Assembly (NCBI GenBank): GCA_910589195.1 | Contig: CAJUTC010000005.1 | Span: forward strand, 1 to 64,000 | Direction: 5' to 3' | DNA length: 64,000 nucleotides | DNA from: an uncultured Lachnospiraceae bacterium | Lineage (GTDB): Bacteria > Bacillota > Clostridia > Lachnospirales > Lachnospiraceae | Part shown: positions 25,711-34,369 of the stretch, piece by piece | Position numbering within the stretch: position 1 is the first letter of the stretch | Layout of the letters: every line of letters begins with the position of its first letter | Program-made: the position numbers and the translations under genes | The notes under the pieces: generated by a model | Seen by the model: the letters and a program-made list of their open reading frames with translations, nothing else | What the model was told of the DNA's origin: nothing | Database searches by the model: none

Positions 25711-25822
25711 GGAAAACGGGGCATTGCAAAATGGCGGATTCCCCATAATCAGGCAGCCAATACTCTGTAGATTTCAGCCTGATATGGTGGGAAATGCCTA
25801 ATTTTGCAGTGCCCCGTTTTCC
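25711..25822. repeat. palindromic intergenic repeat, family B copy 1
   Basis: A 112-bp near-perfect palindrome fills the gap between the convergent kinase and aspartokinase genes. The outer arms of 22 bp (GGAAAACGGGGCA followed by TTGCAAAAT) differ at one position, and the inner arms (CCCCATAATCAGGC) are imperfect. A related element lies at 63590-63683. The element could work as a bidirectional terminator, although it has no long T tract. Confidence 0.85.
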
Positions 25823-25839
25823 TATATTGTTCCTATCGC

Positions 25840-27159
25840 TTACATCTCTGCCGAAACAAAAATGTCATAAATTGCTTTGATTGCCGCTTCAAAGTCTGAA
25901 TTTTTCACACCGATAATAATATTTAATTCACTGGATCCCTGGTCAATCATCTTTACGTTAATCCTGGCATGGGCAAGGGCGGAAAAGATCCTTCCGGCAG
26001 TGCCTCTGGATGCTTTCATCCCTCTCCCTACTACCGCGACTAAAGCCAAATCCGATTCCATTTCCAGAAAATCCGGTTCTACTGCCCTGTGGATCCCGGC
26101 AATGACGGATTGCTCATACTCTTCAAACTCTGACTGGTGAACCAGAACGGTCATGGTATCAATCCCGGAAGGCATATGTTCAAAGGAAATCCCAAAATGC
26201 TCAAACACTTCAAGAACCTTACGCCCAAATCCCACCTCCGCATTCATCATGGCCTTTTCAATATTAATGGAACAAAATCCTTTTTTTCCCGCAATTCCGG
26301 TTATGGTGTAGCGTGGTTTCCGGACTGTGCTTTCCACAATTAAAGTCCCTTTATCATCCGGGCGGTTCGTATTGCGGATATTAATGGGGATACCTTCCCG
26401 GCGTACCGGGAAAATCGCGTCTTCATGGAGCACGCTGGCACCCATATAGGCCAGTTCCCGCAGCTCTTTATAGGTAATAGTTTCAATCACCTCCGGATTT
26501 TTAATGATCCTGGGATCGGCTACCAAAAATCCGGATACGTCAGTCCAGTTTTCATACATATCTGCATGGATCGCTTTCGCCACAATCGAACCGGTTACAT
26601 CGGAACCGCCTCTGGAAAAGGTTTTAATAGTTCCGTCATGCTTGGAACCATAAAATCCCGGAATCACTGCCCGTTCCACATGCTCTAGCCGTTCTTTCAG
26701 CTCCTGATTGGTGGTATCTGGCTCAAAATTCCCTTCCTCGTCAAAGAAGATCACCTGGGCAGCATCGATAAATTCATATCCCAAATACGCTGCCATAATC
26801 ATTCCGTTTAAATATTCTCCTCTGGAAGCAGCATAATCCCTTCCAGCTTTATTTACAAAATTTTCTTCTATATTGGCAAATTCGTGCTCCAGGCTTAAGT
26901 TGATATCCAGTCCCTCTATAATTTCCTCATACCGGTTTCTGATTTTTTCCAGGATTTTCTTATAGCTTCTTCCCTCAGAAGCGGCATCGTAACACTGGTA
27001 CAGCATATCGGTAACTTTTTCATCTTTGTCATTCCGTTTTCCCGGGGCAGAGGGAACCACGTATCGCCTTGCTTTTTCGCTGCGGATAATATCGCCTACT
27101 TTTTTAAACTGCCTTGCACTGGCTAAGGAACTGCCGCCAAACTTTACAACCTTTTTCAT
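25840..27159 (-). CDS. lysC: aspartate kinase
   Basis: Aspartokinase starts the aspartate pathway to lysine, diaminopimelate, threonine and methionine. The 439-residue single chain has the N-terminal KVVKFGGSSLA nucleotide motif, SRGGSDVTGSIVA, and two C-terminal ACT domains from about 300 (ITGIAGKKGFCSINIEKAMMNAEVGF; ALVAVVGRGMKASRGTAGRIFSALA). No internal alpha/beta frame overlap is evident. It resembles the monofunctional aspartokinase III group. AGGAG precedes the ATG. The product feeds dapL and dapF at 1.8-3.9 kb. No lysine riboswitch is seen in its 100-nt leader. Confidence 0.95.
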   Translation of the reverse strand: MKKVVKFGGSSLASARQFKKVGDIIRSEKARRYVVPSAPGKRNDKDEKVTDMLYQCYDAASEGRSYKKILEKIRNRYEEIIEGLDINLSLEHEFANIEENFVNKAGRDYAASRGEYLNGMIMAAYLGYEFIDAAQVIFFDEEGNFEPDTTNQELKERLEHVERAVIPGFYGSKHDGTIKTFSRGGSDVTGSIVAKAIHADMYENWTDVSGFLVADPRIIKNPEVIETITYKELRELAYMGASVLHEDAIFPVRREGIPINIRNTNRPDDKGTLIVESTVRKPRYTITGIAGKKGFCSINIEKAMMNAEVGFGRKVLEVFEHFGISFEHMPSGIDTMTVLVHQSEFEEYEQSVIAGIHRAVEPDFLEMESDLALVAVVGRGMKASRGTAGRIFSALAHARINVKMIDQGSSELNIIIGVKNSDFEAAIKAIYDIFVSAEM

Positions 27160-27263
27160 AGTCGGTCTTCTCCTCTGATATTTTATGTCTGAGATTGCCT
27201 TTCATTTCTCTTCGGTCTGTCCGCCTTATATAGACTTTTGTACGATTGAGAAATACAACGAAA

Positions 27264-27292
27264 ATCATACACGATATTTTTTTTGCTGTCAA
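27264..27292 (-). promoter_or_regulatory. promoter of the aspartokinase gene
   Basis: Minus strand: perfect TTGACA (27287-27292), 17-bp spacer, TATGAT (27264-27269). The leader is about 98 nt, too short for a lysine riboswitch. Confidence 0.85.
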
Positions 27293-27340
27293 GAAAAACT
27301 TTAGTTCCCTTCCAGATTTCCTTCCCGGATTTTCTTTTTG

Positions 27341-30300
27341 TCAGCGGAAATACTTCACGCCTGATTCAAATAGTTTTAGATCCTGTTCTCCGTAAATATT
27401 AAGGGCTACCCCTTCGCCTCTCCGTTCCGAATGGGCCATTTTCCCTAAAATCCGGCCATCGGGGCTGGTGATCCCCTCGATAGCCATGTAGGAGCCGTTG
27501 GGATTCCAGAATTCATCCATGGTAGCCTGTCCCTTGTCGTCTACATATTGTGTGGCTACCTGTCCATTTTCAAATAAACGGTTTATCCACTCTTTGTTGG
27601 CCACAAACCGCCCTTCTCCGTGGGAGGCTGGATTGCAGTACACAGACCCTAGCTCTGCGCCCATAAGCCACGGAGATTTGTTGGAGGCTACTTTTGTATA
27701 GACCATTTTGGACACGTGGCGGCCAATAGTGTTCATGGCAAGGGTAGGCGAGCTTTCGGTCTGCTGGGTTATCCTGCCCTCCGGCAGCAGTCCCAGCTTG
27801 ATCAAAGCCTGGAAGCCGTTGCAGATTCCAAGCATCAGGCCGTCCCGGTTTGTAAGCAGTTTTTCCACTTCCTCCTGGATCACGGGATTTCGGAACACGG
27901 CGGCAAAAAATTTAGCAGAACCTTCTGGTTCATCGCCGGCGGAAAAGCCGCCGGGGAACATTACGATCTGGGCCTTAGAAATCTCTTTTTGGTATTCCGC
28001 TACCGAATCCCTGATATCCTGGGCAGACAAGTTTTTAAATACCACATGGGACACGCTGGCTCCTGCCCGTTCAAACGCCTTTGCGCTGTCGTATTCACAA
28101 TTCGTTCCTGGAAATACCGGAATAAATACATGTGGCTGTGCCAGTTTATGCTGGCATACATAGATGCTTTCCGGTTTCGCCTCATATACGGCCTGGGAAA
28201 CCGGGGTTTGCTTTACACCGGATTTTGTTGGGAATACCTGTTCCAAGGTTCCCATCCAGGCTGACAATGCCTCTTCCATGGCAATGGCGGTCTGGCCATA
28301 TTCAAACATACCCTTATCTGTCACTTCCCCGATTACCGTATAAGAAATAGAAAGTTCCCCTACCTTGCCTTCCGGAACCTCACAAAGGATCGAACCCCAA
28401 TCAGCCGCAAAGAAATCCCTTGGATCCACATGATGTTCGATTTTAACTCCCAGCTTATTTCCAAAAGCCATTTTGCTGACTGCTTCTGCCAGGCCTCTGC
28501 CTTCCACTGCATAAGCGGAAATAATCCTTCCCGCTTTGATATCCTGATGGAGCTTTCCATAACCATCCTTAATCTGTCCGTAATCTGGCAAATCATAGGA
28601 ATCCCTCTGAATCCGGAATACCGCTAACTTGCTGCCAGGACGCTTCAGCTCCGGCGTAATAATGGAGTTACGGCTGGCCACATCTACCGCAAAGGAAACC
28701 AGCGTAGGCGGAACATTAATTTCTCCATGGGCAGCATCATCAAACGTGCCTGACATGGAATCCTTTCCTCCGATGGATGGCAGGCCAAATCCCAACTGAG
28801 CAGCATACGCCCCCAGCAATGCGGAAAATGGCTGGCTCCAGCGGCTTTTTTCTTCTGTCATCCTCTGAAAATACTCTTGGAAGGTAAAGCGGATTTTGCT
28901 GAAATCACCTCCGGCTGCCACAATTTTTGCCACAGAAGATACCACAGCGTAAACGGCTCCGTGATAAGGACTCCATGTTGACAGATAGGGATCAAACCCG
29001 TAGCTCATCATCGTAACCGTATCCGTATTGCCTTTCATTACCGGAAGATTGGCCACCATAGCCTGGGTTTCTGTTAACTGGTAGATTCCGCCGTAGGGCA
29101 TGAATACACTTCCCGCGCCGATGGAACTGTCAAACATTTCCACCAGGCCCTTCTGGGAACATACATTTAACGAAGCTAATAAATTCAGCCAGTCCTGCTT
29201 CACATCGCCTACTTCTTTTTTATCAAATACATTTCCTTCCTTTGAAGGGATCTGCACCGTAACGTCCGCTTCCTGATGGGCTCCATTGGTATCTAAAAAG
29301 CTGCGGCTTAAATCTACAATCGTCTTTCCCCTCCAAGTCATCACCAGGCGGGGCTGTTTTGTTACCACGGCAACCGTAACTGCCTCCAGGTTTTCCTGGG
29401 CGGCATACTCTAAAAATGGTTTTACATCTTTCGGATCCACCACCACGGCCATCCGTTCCTGCGACTCGGAAATGGCAATCTCTGTCCCGTCTAACCCGGC
29501 ATATTTTTTCGGCACCTGATCCAAATCAATTTTTAACCCATCAGCCAGCTCGCCAATGGCCACGGAAACCCCGCCTGCTCCAAAGTCATTGCACTTTTTA
29601 ATCAGCCTGGAAACCTCCGGCCGCCGGAACATCCTTTGAATCTTCCGCTCCGTAGGGGCATTTCCCTTCTGCACCTCAGCGCCGCATACTTCAATGGAAG
29701 CTTCTGTGTGAACCTTAGAGGAACCTGTAGCGCCTCCGATCCCATCCCTTCCAGTTCGTCCTCCTAACAAAATGATAATATCCCCCGGTTCGGAAGTTTC
29801 CCGAATTACATCCTTCCTGGGAGCCGCTCCCATAACCGCCCCGATCTCCATACGCTTTGCCGCGTAGCCAGGATGATAAATCTCTTTTACGTATCCAGTA
29901 GCCAGTCCAATCTGGTTTCCGTACGAGCTGTAGCCGTGGGCAGCTTCTGTTACAATCTTCCTCTGGGGAAGCTTGCCAGGAAGGGTTTCCTTTAAAGGTT
30001 TTGTAGGATCTGCCGCCCCGGTAACACGCATGGCCTGATACACATAAGTCCGGCCAGACAAAGGATCCCGGATGGCTCCGCCTAAACAAGTAGCGGCGCC
30101 GCCGAAGGGTTCAATCTCCGTAGGATGGTTATGGGTTTCATTTTTAAAATTAATCAGCCATTCCTCAGTTACTCCGTCTATTGTAACGGGAACCACAATG
30201 GAACAGGCATTGATTTCCTCAGAAACTTCCAAATCCTCAAGCTTCCCTTCTGCCCGCAGCTTTTTCATTCCTATAAGGGCTAAATCCATCAGGCAGATAA

Positions 30301-31111
30301 ACTTATCCTTCCGCCCCTTATAAATTTCCTGACGATCCTTTTGATACTGGTTATAAGTATCTTCAATGGGGCTTTTATAATCGCCGTCAGTAAATGTCAC
30401 ATTCTTTAACTCCGTCGAAAAGGTAGTATGGCGGCAATGATCCGACCAGTACGTATCCAAAACCCGAATCTCCGTTACAGAAGGGTTTCTGCCCTCCTGA
30501 TTTTTAAAGTAATTCTGGATATGCTTAAAATCTTTCAACGTCATTGCAAGATTCAGGGAATCATAAAGGTCTTTTAACGCCTCTTCTTCCATGCTGCAAA
30601 AGCCCTCAAAAACCGCCACATCCTTTGGGGTTTCAAATTCCGTCACCAAGGTCTGCGGCTTATCCTGCCCCGCTTCCCTGGAATCAACCGGATTAATGCA
30701 GAAGGACTTCACCGCCTGGATCTGTTCTTGGCTGAATGTGCCTGAGATTACATAAGTGGTGGCAGAGCGGATCACTGGCTCTTCATCTTCCTTTAACAGT
30801 TTCACGCATTGTTCCGCTGAATCTGCCCTCTGGTCAAACTGCCCGGGCAAATATTCCACAGAAAATACCGTATCCCCCTGCTGTACCGGAAACACCTCTT
30901 CATAAACCTCATCTACTGGAGGCTCGGAAAAAATCGTCATCCGTGCTTTCTGATAGATTTCCTCTGATAAGTTTTCAATATCGTAACGAATCAGTACCCG
31001 GACATTCGTTACGCCATCAATTCCTAAATAACGTTCAATCTCTTCACGAAGTTCCTTTGCCTTTACCGCAAAGTCCTGTTTCTTCTCCACAAAAATCCGT
31101 TTTACGCCCAT
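27341..31111 (-). CDS. purL: phosphoribosylformylglycinamidine synthase, single-chain
   Basis: This 1256-residue enzyme makes FGAM from FGAR, glutamine and ATP in purine synthesis. It fuses the parts that are separate PurS, PurL and PurQ proteins in Bacillus. A PurS-like start (about 1-150) is followed by the duplicated AIRS-like synthetase core (HNHPTEIEPFGGAATCLGG; SIGGKDSMSGTF). The C-terminal class I glutaminase has its nucleophile Cys in MLGICNGFQ and a His-Glu pair in NPASHGEGRF. The start at 31111 follows GAGGAGG at ideal spacing; in-frame ATGs 5-6 codons upstream overlap that site. A structured leader of about 200 nt precedes it. Confidence 0.96.
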   Translation of the reverse strand: MGVKRIFVEKKQDFAVKAKELREEIERYLGIDGVTNVRVLIRYDIENLSEEIYQKARMTIFSEPPVDEVYEEVFPVQQGDTVFSVEYLPGQFDQRADSAEQCVKLLKEDEEPVIRSATTYVISGTFSQEQIQAVKSFCINPVDSREAGQDKPQTLVTEFETPKDVAVFEGFCSMEEEALKDLYDSLNLAMTLKDFKHIQNYFKNQEGRNPSVTEIRVLDTYWSDHCRHTTFSTELKNVTFTDGDYKSPIEDTYNQYQKDRQEIYKGRKDKFICLMDLALIGMKKLRAEGKLEDLEVSEEINACSIVVPVTIDGVTEEWLINFKNETHNHPTEIEPFGGAATCLGGAIRDPLSGRTYVYQAMRVTGAADPTKPLKETLPGKLPQRKIVTEAAHGYSSYGNQIGLATGYVKEIYHPGYAAKRMEIGAVMGAAPRKDVIRETSEPGDIIILLGGRTGRDGIGGATGSSKVHTEASIEVCGAEVQKGNAPTERKIQRMFRRPEVSRLIKKCNDFGAGGVSVAIGELADGLKIDLDQVPKKYAGLDGTEIAISESQERMAVVVDPKDVKPFLEYAAQENLEAVTVAVVTKQPRLVMTWRGKTIVDLSRSFLDTNGAHQEADVTVQIPSKEGNVFDKKEVGDVKQDWLNLLASLNVCSQKGLVEMFDSSIGAGSVFMPYGGIYQLTETQAMVANLPVMKGNTDTVTMMSYGFDPYLSTWSPYHGAVYAVVSSVAKIVAAGGDFSKIRFTFQEYFQRMTEEKSRWSQPFSALLGAYAAQLGFGLPSIGGKDSMSGTFDDAAHGEINVPPTLVSFAVDVASRNSIITPELKRPGSKLAVFRIQRDSYDLPDYGQIKDGYGKLHQDIKAGRIISAYAVEGRGLAEAVSKMAFGNKLGVKIEHHVDPRDFFAADWGSILCEVPEGKVGELSISYTVIGEVTDKGMFEYGQTAIAMEEALSAWMGTLEQVFPTKSGVKQTPVSQAVYEAKPESIYVCQHKLAQPHVFIPVFPGTNCEYDSAKAFERAGASVSHVVFKNLSAQDIRDSVAEYQKEISKAQIVMFPGGFSAGDEPEGSAKFFAAVFRNPVIQEEVEKLLTNRDGLMLGICNGFQALIKLGLLPEGRITQQTESSPTLAMNTIGRHVSKMVYTKVASNKSPWLMGAELGSVYCNPASHGEGRFVANKEWINRLFENGQVATQYVDDKGQATMDEFWNPNGSYMAIEGITSPDGRILGKMAHSERRGEGVALNIYGEQDLKLFESGVKYFR

Positions 31112-31129
31112 ACCTTTCCTCCTCATCAT

Positions 31130-31320
31130 TTGGTTTTTGTGTCATATACTTCTTATGCCTGCAGCAGATCCATCCGGGCAGGCCATATCAGCAACATGAT
31201 TCTCGGCTGCCAGCGTCCAGTCACTAATTAGCCCAGTAGGAAAGACCTGTAAAATTCCTATACAGCAAAAGGACAGATGGCAAAATCCTATCATCTGTCC
31301 TTATCATATCACACCCATTA
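31130..31320 (-). promoter_or_regulatory. structured 5' leader of purL
   Basis: On the minus strand a TATAAT-like box lies at about 31316-31321. It is followed by a 9-bp hairpin (GGACAGATG with CATCTGTCC, about 31269-31301) that ends in TTTTG and could terminate transcripts from the upstream PPi-PFK gene. Further down, a nested hairpin (GGCAGCC with GGCCTGCC, an inner ATCA/TGAT stem) and a GCCTGC/GCAGGC hairpin fill 31155-31235. GTGACTGG, a string also found in ZTP riboswitches, occurs there, but the rest of that consensus does not. I cannot assign a known riboswitch class. Confidence 0.4.
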
Positions 31321-31455
31321 TAAATAAGTAAAATTAATAACTTTTATACATTTTATTAGTTTTACTAATAAATTTCATTCAAATATTTCGTACAAACCTT
31401 CCTTCAATTTGGAAAAGGCCTTGTGGAATGCTGCACTGCCATGAAAAGCTTACGC

Positions 31456-32706
31456 TTACACTTCCCCTTCTACATCGGTATAATACAAATGTCTGGGAAG
31501 TCCGTCGGTCATAATTGGAGTCAGTTCCGCCTGGATCAACGGCTTAATATAGTTTACAAACTCTGGTTTTACAAAATCACCTTCTTCATTGATCCATTCC
31601 CTTGGAACCTTCTTTTCTACATTCGCAATCTTATGTACATCGTAAATATCCGTTACACAGATATAGGGATCATCCGAAACCCTCTTTAAGATGATCATTT
31701 TTCCGGTTTCCCCTTCATGGGCAGCTTTTACAGCAGCCCCTCCTACCTGGAAAGCCTCCGTAATGTCCACACGGGAAACAATATGGGACGCGCACCGCTG
31801 CAGGGAATTAAACTCAATGGCACGGGTTTTGCACCCTACCTCCCGGTTAATCTTTTCTGCTAAATACCGTGCTGTACCAGTTAACTGCTTATGTCCGAAG
31901 GCGTCCACAAAATCAATACCATCCGTCAGTTCGCAGACATATTTGCCATCTTCCGTTTTCACGCCTTCTGAAACGGCAACTACCACAGATTTCTTTTTTT
32001 GATGGAGATCTGCTACCTTCTTCATAAACCAGTCCACATTAAAGGGAAGTTCCGGAAGGAAAATCATATCCGGCCCAGGGCAGTCTTCACATTTAGCCAG
32101 GGCAGCGGCTCCTGTAAGCCAGCCTGCATTCCGGCCCATAATCTCCAGAATGGTTACATTCTGCTGATCATATACTAGCCCGTCCCGTATCACCTCTTTC
32201 GTAATGGCGCCAATGTACTTTGCCGCGCTTCCGAATCCAGGGGTATGATCCGTAACCGCCAAATCGTTATCAATGGTCTTTGGCACACCCATAAAACGGA
32301 TCTTGCTTCCATTTAGCAAGGCATAATCTGAAAGCTTTTTAATGGTGTCCATAGAATCATTTCCCCCAATATAGAAGAAATATTCAATTTCCAGCTTGTC
32401 CAGGATAGAAAAAATCTTATCATAAATCTCCCGATCCTGACTGATATCCGGCAGTTTAAAACGGCAAGAACCTAAATATGCTGAAGGAGTACGCTTTAAC
32501 AGCTCAATATCAAGATCATTTTTAATATGGTTTTCCAGATCCACATATCGGTTTTCCAAAAGCCCCTGGATACCATGAACCATTCCGTATACTTTGTTAG
32601 CTCCTCGATCTTTTGCCGTCTTAAATACACCTACTAAACTGGAATTAATAACTGCCGTAGGGCCGCCAGACTGGCCTACAATCACATTTCCCCTAACTGC
32701 TCCCAT
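31456..32706 (-). CDS. pfp: pyrophosphate-dependent 6-phosphofructokinase, copy 1
   Basis: The 416-residue enzyme belongs to the PFK superfamily: GQSGGPTAVINSS, GGNDSMDTIKKL, PKTIDNDL, GFGSAAKYI, IMGRNAGWLTG. In PPi-dependent enzymes the Gly of the ATP-type PGTIDND motif is Lys, as in PKTIDND here, so PPi is the likely phosphoryl donor and the reaction is reversible. GGAGG lies nine bases before the ATG at 32706; an in-frame extension of 26 codons upstream overlaps the promoter. It is close in sequence to the second copy at 40169-41407. The purL gene follows 344 nt downstream with its own leader. Confidence 0.92.
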   Translation of the reverse strand: MGAVRGNVIVGQSGGPTAVINSSLVGVFKTAKDRGANKVYGMVHGIQGLLENRYVDLENHIKNDLDIELLKRTPSAYLGSCRFKLPDISQDREIYDKIFSILDKLEIEYFFYIGGNDSMDTIKKLSDYALLNGSKIRFMGVPKTIDNDLAVTDHTPGFGSAAKYIGAITKEVIRDGLVYDQQNVTILEIMGRNAGWLTGAAALAKCEDCPGPDMIFLPELPFNVDWFMKKVADLHQKKKSVVVAVSEGVKTEDGKYVCELTDGIDFVDAFGHKQLTGTARYLAEKINREVGCKTRAIEFNSLQRCASHIVSRVDITEAFQVGGAAVKAAHEGETGKMIILKRVSDDPYICVTDIYDVHKIANVEKKVPREWINEEGDFVKPEFVNYIKPLIQAELTPIMTDGLPRHLYYTDVEGEV

Positions 32707-32755
32707 AATAAAATACCTCCAATTTACTGCAAACGTGTGCACTTTCTTTTTTCTT

Positions 32756-32784
32756 ATCATACTATCCATTTCGGAAATCTGCAA
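32756..32784 (-). promoter_or_regulatory. promoter of PPi-PFK copy 1
   Basis: Minus strand: TTGCAG (32779-32784), 17-bp spacer, TATGAT (32756-32761). An AT-rich tract with two TTTAACAAT repeats and TTTTACTAATAAAT lies just upstream (32788-32825). Confidence 0.55.
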
Positions 32785-32861
32785 GCAAATTTTAACAATT
32801 TTACTAATAAATATTTATTTAACAATGATTTATTACCTATTATGCCAGAAATCATAGTTTC

Positions 32862-33407
32862 TCAGCCTTCTCCGGTAACGCTTAACGCATCCACTGCCAG
32901 TTTCATAATATCCTTGATTTCTTCTGAAGTCATCCCCATGCCCATTGCCAATTCTTCTACGGTAGCTTCCCGTCCCAATTCCTCTGCCAATTTACTAGAA
33001 ATCTCCTGCAATACATTCACACGTGCTGCCATGGTTTCCCCTATCTTTTTCTCCTCTTGCTGCTCCTGGATTGCTTTTTGCAGAGAAGACAGGATGTTTT
33101 CTCTCGCAAAGCCAAGAAAATCACCACCCTGATAGTTAGATGCCGCCATAGTCAAAGCTAAGTTTGCTTCCTGAACCAAATCGCTCATGGGAAGCCCCTT
33201 GTCACGGTAATCCTTAGCCGCTGCCAAAGCAAAAATCAAATGGCCTTCAATCAGGCGTTTTCTGGCGCTTTCATTTCCTAAAAGAACCTGATTTTGCAGC
33301 TCCTCCCTCTCCTGATCGGTACATGGACGGATTTCTTTCAGCTCGTCCAGATACATTTGGTAATATCCTTCGTCCGGATTGTGGATTTTCTGTGATGCTT
33401 CTTTCAT
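32862..33407 (-). CDS. sigma-70-like protein lacking region 4
   Basis: The 181-residue protein resembles primary-type sigma factors in its first two thirds. Region 1.2-like sequence (12-40, YYQMYLDELKEIRPCTDQEREEL) is followed by region 2 (42-115, LIEGHLIFALAAAKDYRDKGLPMSDLVQEANLAL) and a region 3-like helix bundle (125-172, LAEELGREATVEELAMGMGMTSEEI). The aromatic residues that melt the -10 in region 2.3 are poorly kept, and there is no region 4 for the -35. It may be a specialised sigma factor, a core-binding regulator or a decayed sigma gene. AAGGAG precedes the ATG. It is divergent from a LysR gene. Confidence 0.75.
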   Translation of the reverse strand: MKEASQKIHNPDEGYYQMYLDELKEIRPCTDQEREELQNQVLLGNESARKRLIEGHLIFALAAAKDYRDKGLPMSDLVQEANLALTMAASNYQGGDFLGFARENILSSLQKAIQEQQEEKKIGETMAARVNVLQEISSKLAEELGREATVEELAMGMGMTSEEIKDIMKLAVDALSVTGEG

Positions 33408-33483
33408 ATGAATTCTCCTTTCTCTCTTTCCAAAGTCTTAATTTAGTGGTAAAATAAAGGTGTACTTATTAGGAGGACTTATA

Positions 33484-34359
33484 ATGGATATCAATTATGA
33501 ACTTTACAAGGTATTTTATCATGTGGCAGTTACGTTAAGCTTTTCCGAAGCTTCCAAGCAGCTTTTTATCTCTCAGTCAGCCGTCAGCCAGTCCATCAAG
33601 GTACTGGAACGGAAGCTGAACCAGCCTCTTTTTATCCGCAGTACCAAACGGGTTCAGCTGACGCCGGAAGGGGAAATTCTGCTAAAGCACGTGGAACCGG
33701 CCATGAATCTGATCCGGAAAGGGGAAAACCAGCTTTTAGAGGCCAATACCTTAAATGGTGGCCAGCTTCGGATTGGGGCCAGTGATACCATATGCCGATA
33801 TTATCTGGTAAATTATTTAAAGCAATTCCACCTTGCCTACCCAAATGTCCACATTAAAGTAACCAATCGGACTTCCATTGAATGTGCCCAACTTTTAGAA
33901 AACGGCCAGGTAGATTTTATTATAACGAATTATCCAAACTCCGGACTGTCCAATACTCAAAATGTGCGGATGATTTATGAATTCCGTGATGTATTTGTGG
34001 CCAACCGGAACCATTTCCCATTAGAAGGCCAAACGCTTACCCTTCAGAAACTGCAAAACTATCCGATTTTAATGTTAGACCGGAAAAGCACCACCAGCGA
34101 ATTTCTGCACCGGATGTTTCAGCGCAATCAGCTTGACCTAGTTCCGGAAATTGAACTTAGCAGCAATGATTTATTAATCGATCTGGCACGGATCGGTCTT
34201 GGAATCGCCTTTGTCCCTGATTTTTGTATCCCCAAAAAAGAGCATCAGCTTTATGTCCTGGATTTAGAGGAAAGCCTTCCTGCCAGGCAAATCGTAGTAG
34301 CGTATAATGAAAACCTGCCAATCTCCCAAGCTGCCAAGCAGTTTATGGATATGTTATAA
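33484..34359 (+). CDS. LysR-family transcriptional regulator
   Basis: The 291-residue protein has an N-terminal winged helix-turn-helix (residues 1-60, FSEASKQLFISQSAVSQSIKVLERKL) and a periplasmic-binding-protein-like effector domain (about 90-291). The ligand is unknown. LysR proteins often control a divergent neighbour; here that is the sigma-like gene only 76 nt away. GGAGG lies seven bases before the ATG at 33484. The gene converges on the helicase gene with only 10 nt between the stops and no clear terminator. Confidence 0.93.
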   Translation: MDINYELYKVFYHVAVTLSFSEASKQLFISQSAVSQSIKVLERKLNQPLFIRSTKRVQLTPEGEILLKHVEPAMNLIRKGENQLLEANTLNGGQLRIGASDTICRYYLVNYLKQFHLAYPNVHIKVTNRTSIECAQLLENGQVDFIITNYPNSGLSNTQNVRMIYEFRDVFVANRNHFPLEGQTLTLQKLQNYPILMLDRKSTTSEFLHRMFQRNQLDLVPEIELSSNDLLIDLARIGLGIAFVPDFCIPKKEHQLYVLDLEESLPARQIVVAYNENLPISQAAKQFMDML

Positions 34360-34369
34360 ATTGCCCGGT

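Noticed and set aside
25711..25822. Simple rho-independent terminator as full explanation
   Set aside because: The arms are far longer than needed, there is no long T run, and a related element lies at 63.6 kb. I therefore list it as a repeat that may also terminate transcription.
27160..27262. Lysine riboswitch before the aspartokinase gene
   Set aside because: The leader from the promoter to the ATG is only about 98 nt and lacks the multi-helix junction of that RNA. The dapF upstream region shows none either.
27716..28264. 182-codon plus-strand open frame opposite purL, and other long frames opposite purL, the helicase and the AI-2E gene
   Set aside because: They are complements of well-supported coding regions, lack ribosome binding sites and have odd composition.
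31130..31260. ZTP (pfl) riboswitch before purL
   Set aside because: GTGACTGG is present and the gene is in purine synthesis, but the expected CCGCCTGGGCA segment and a pairing P1 stem are missing, so I do not call the class.
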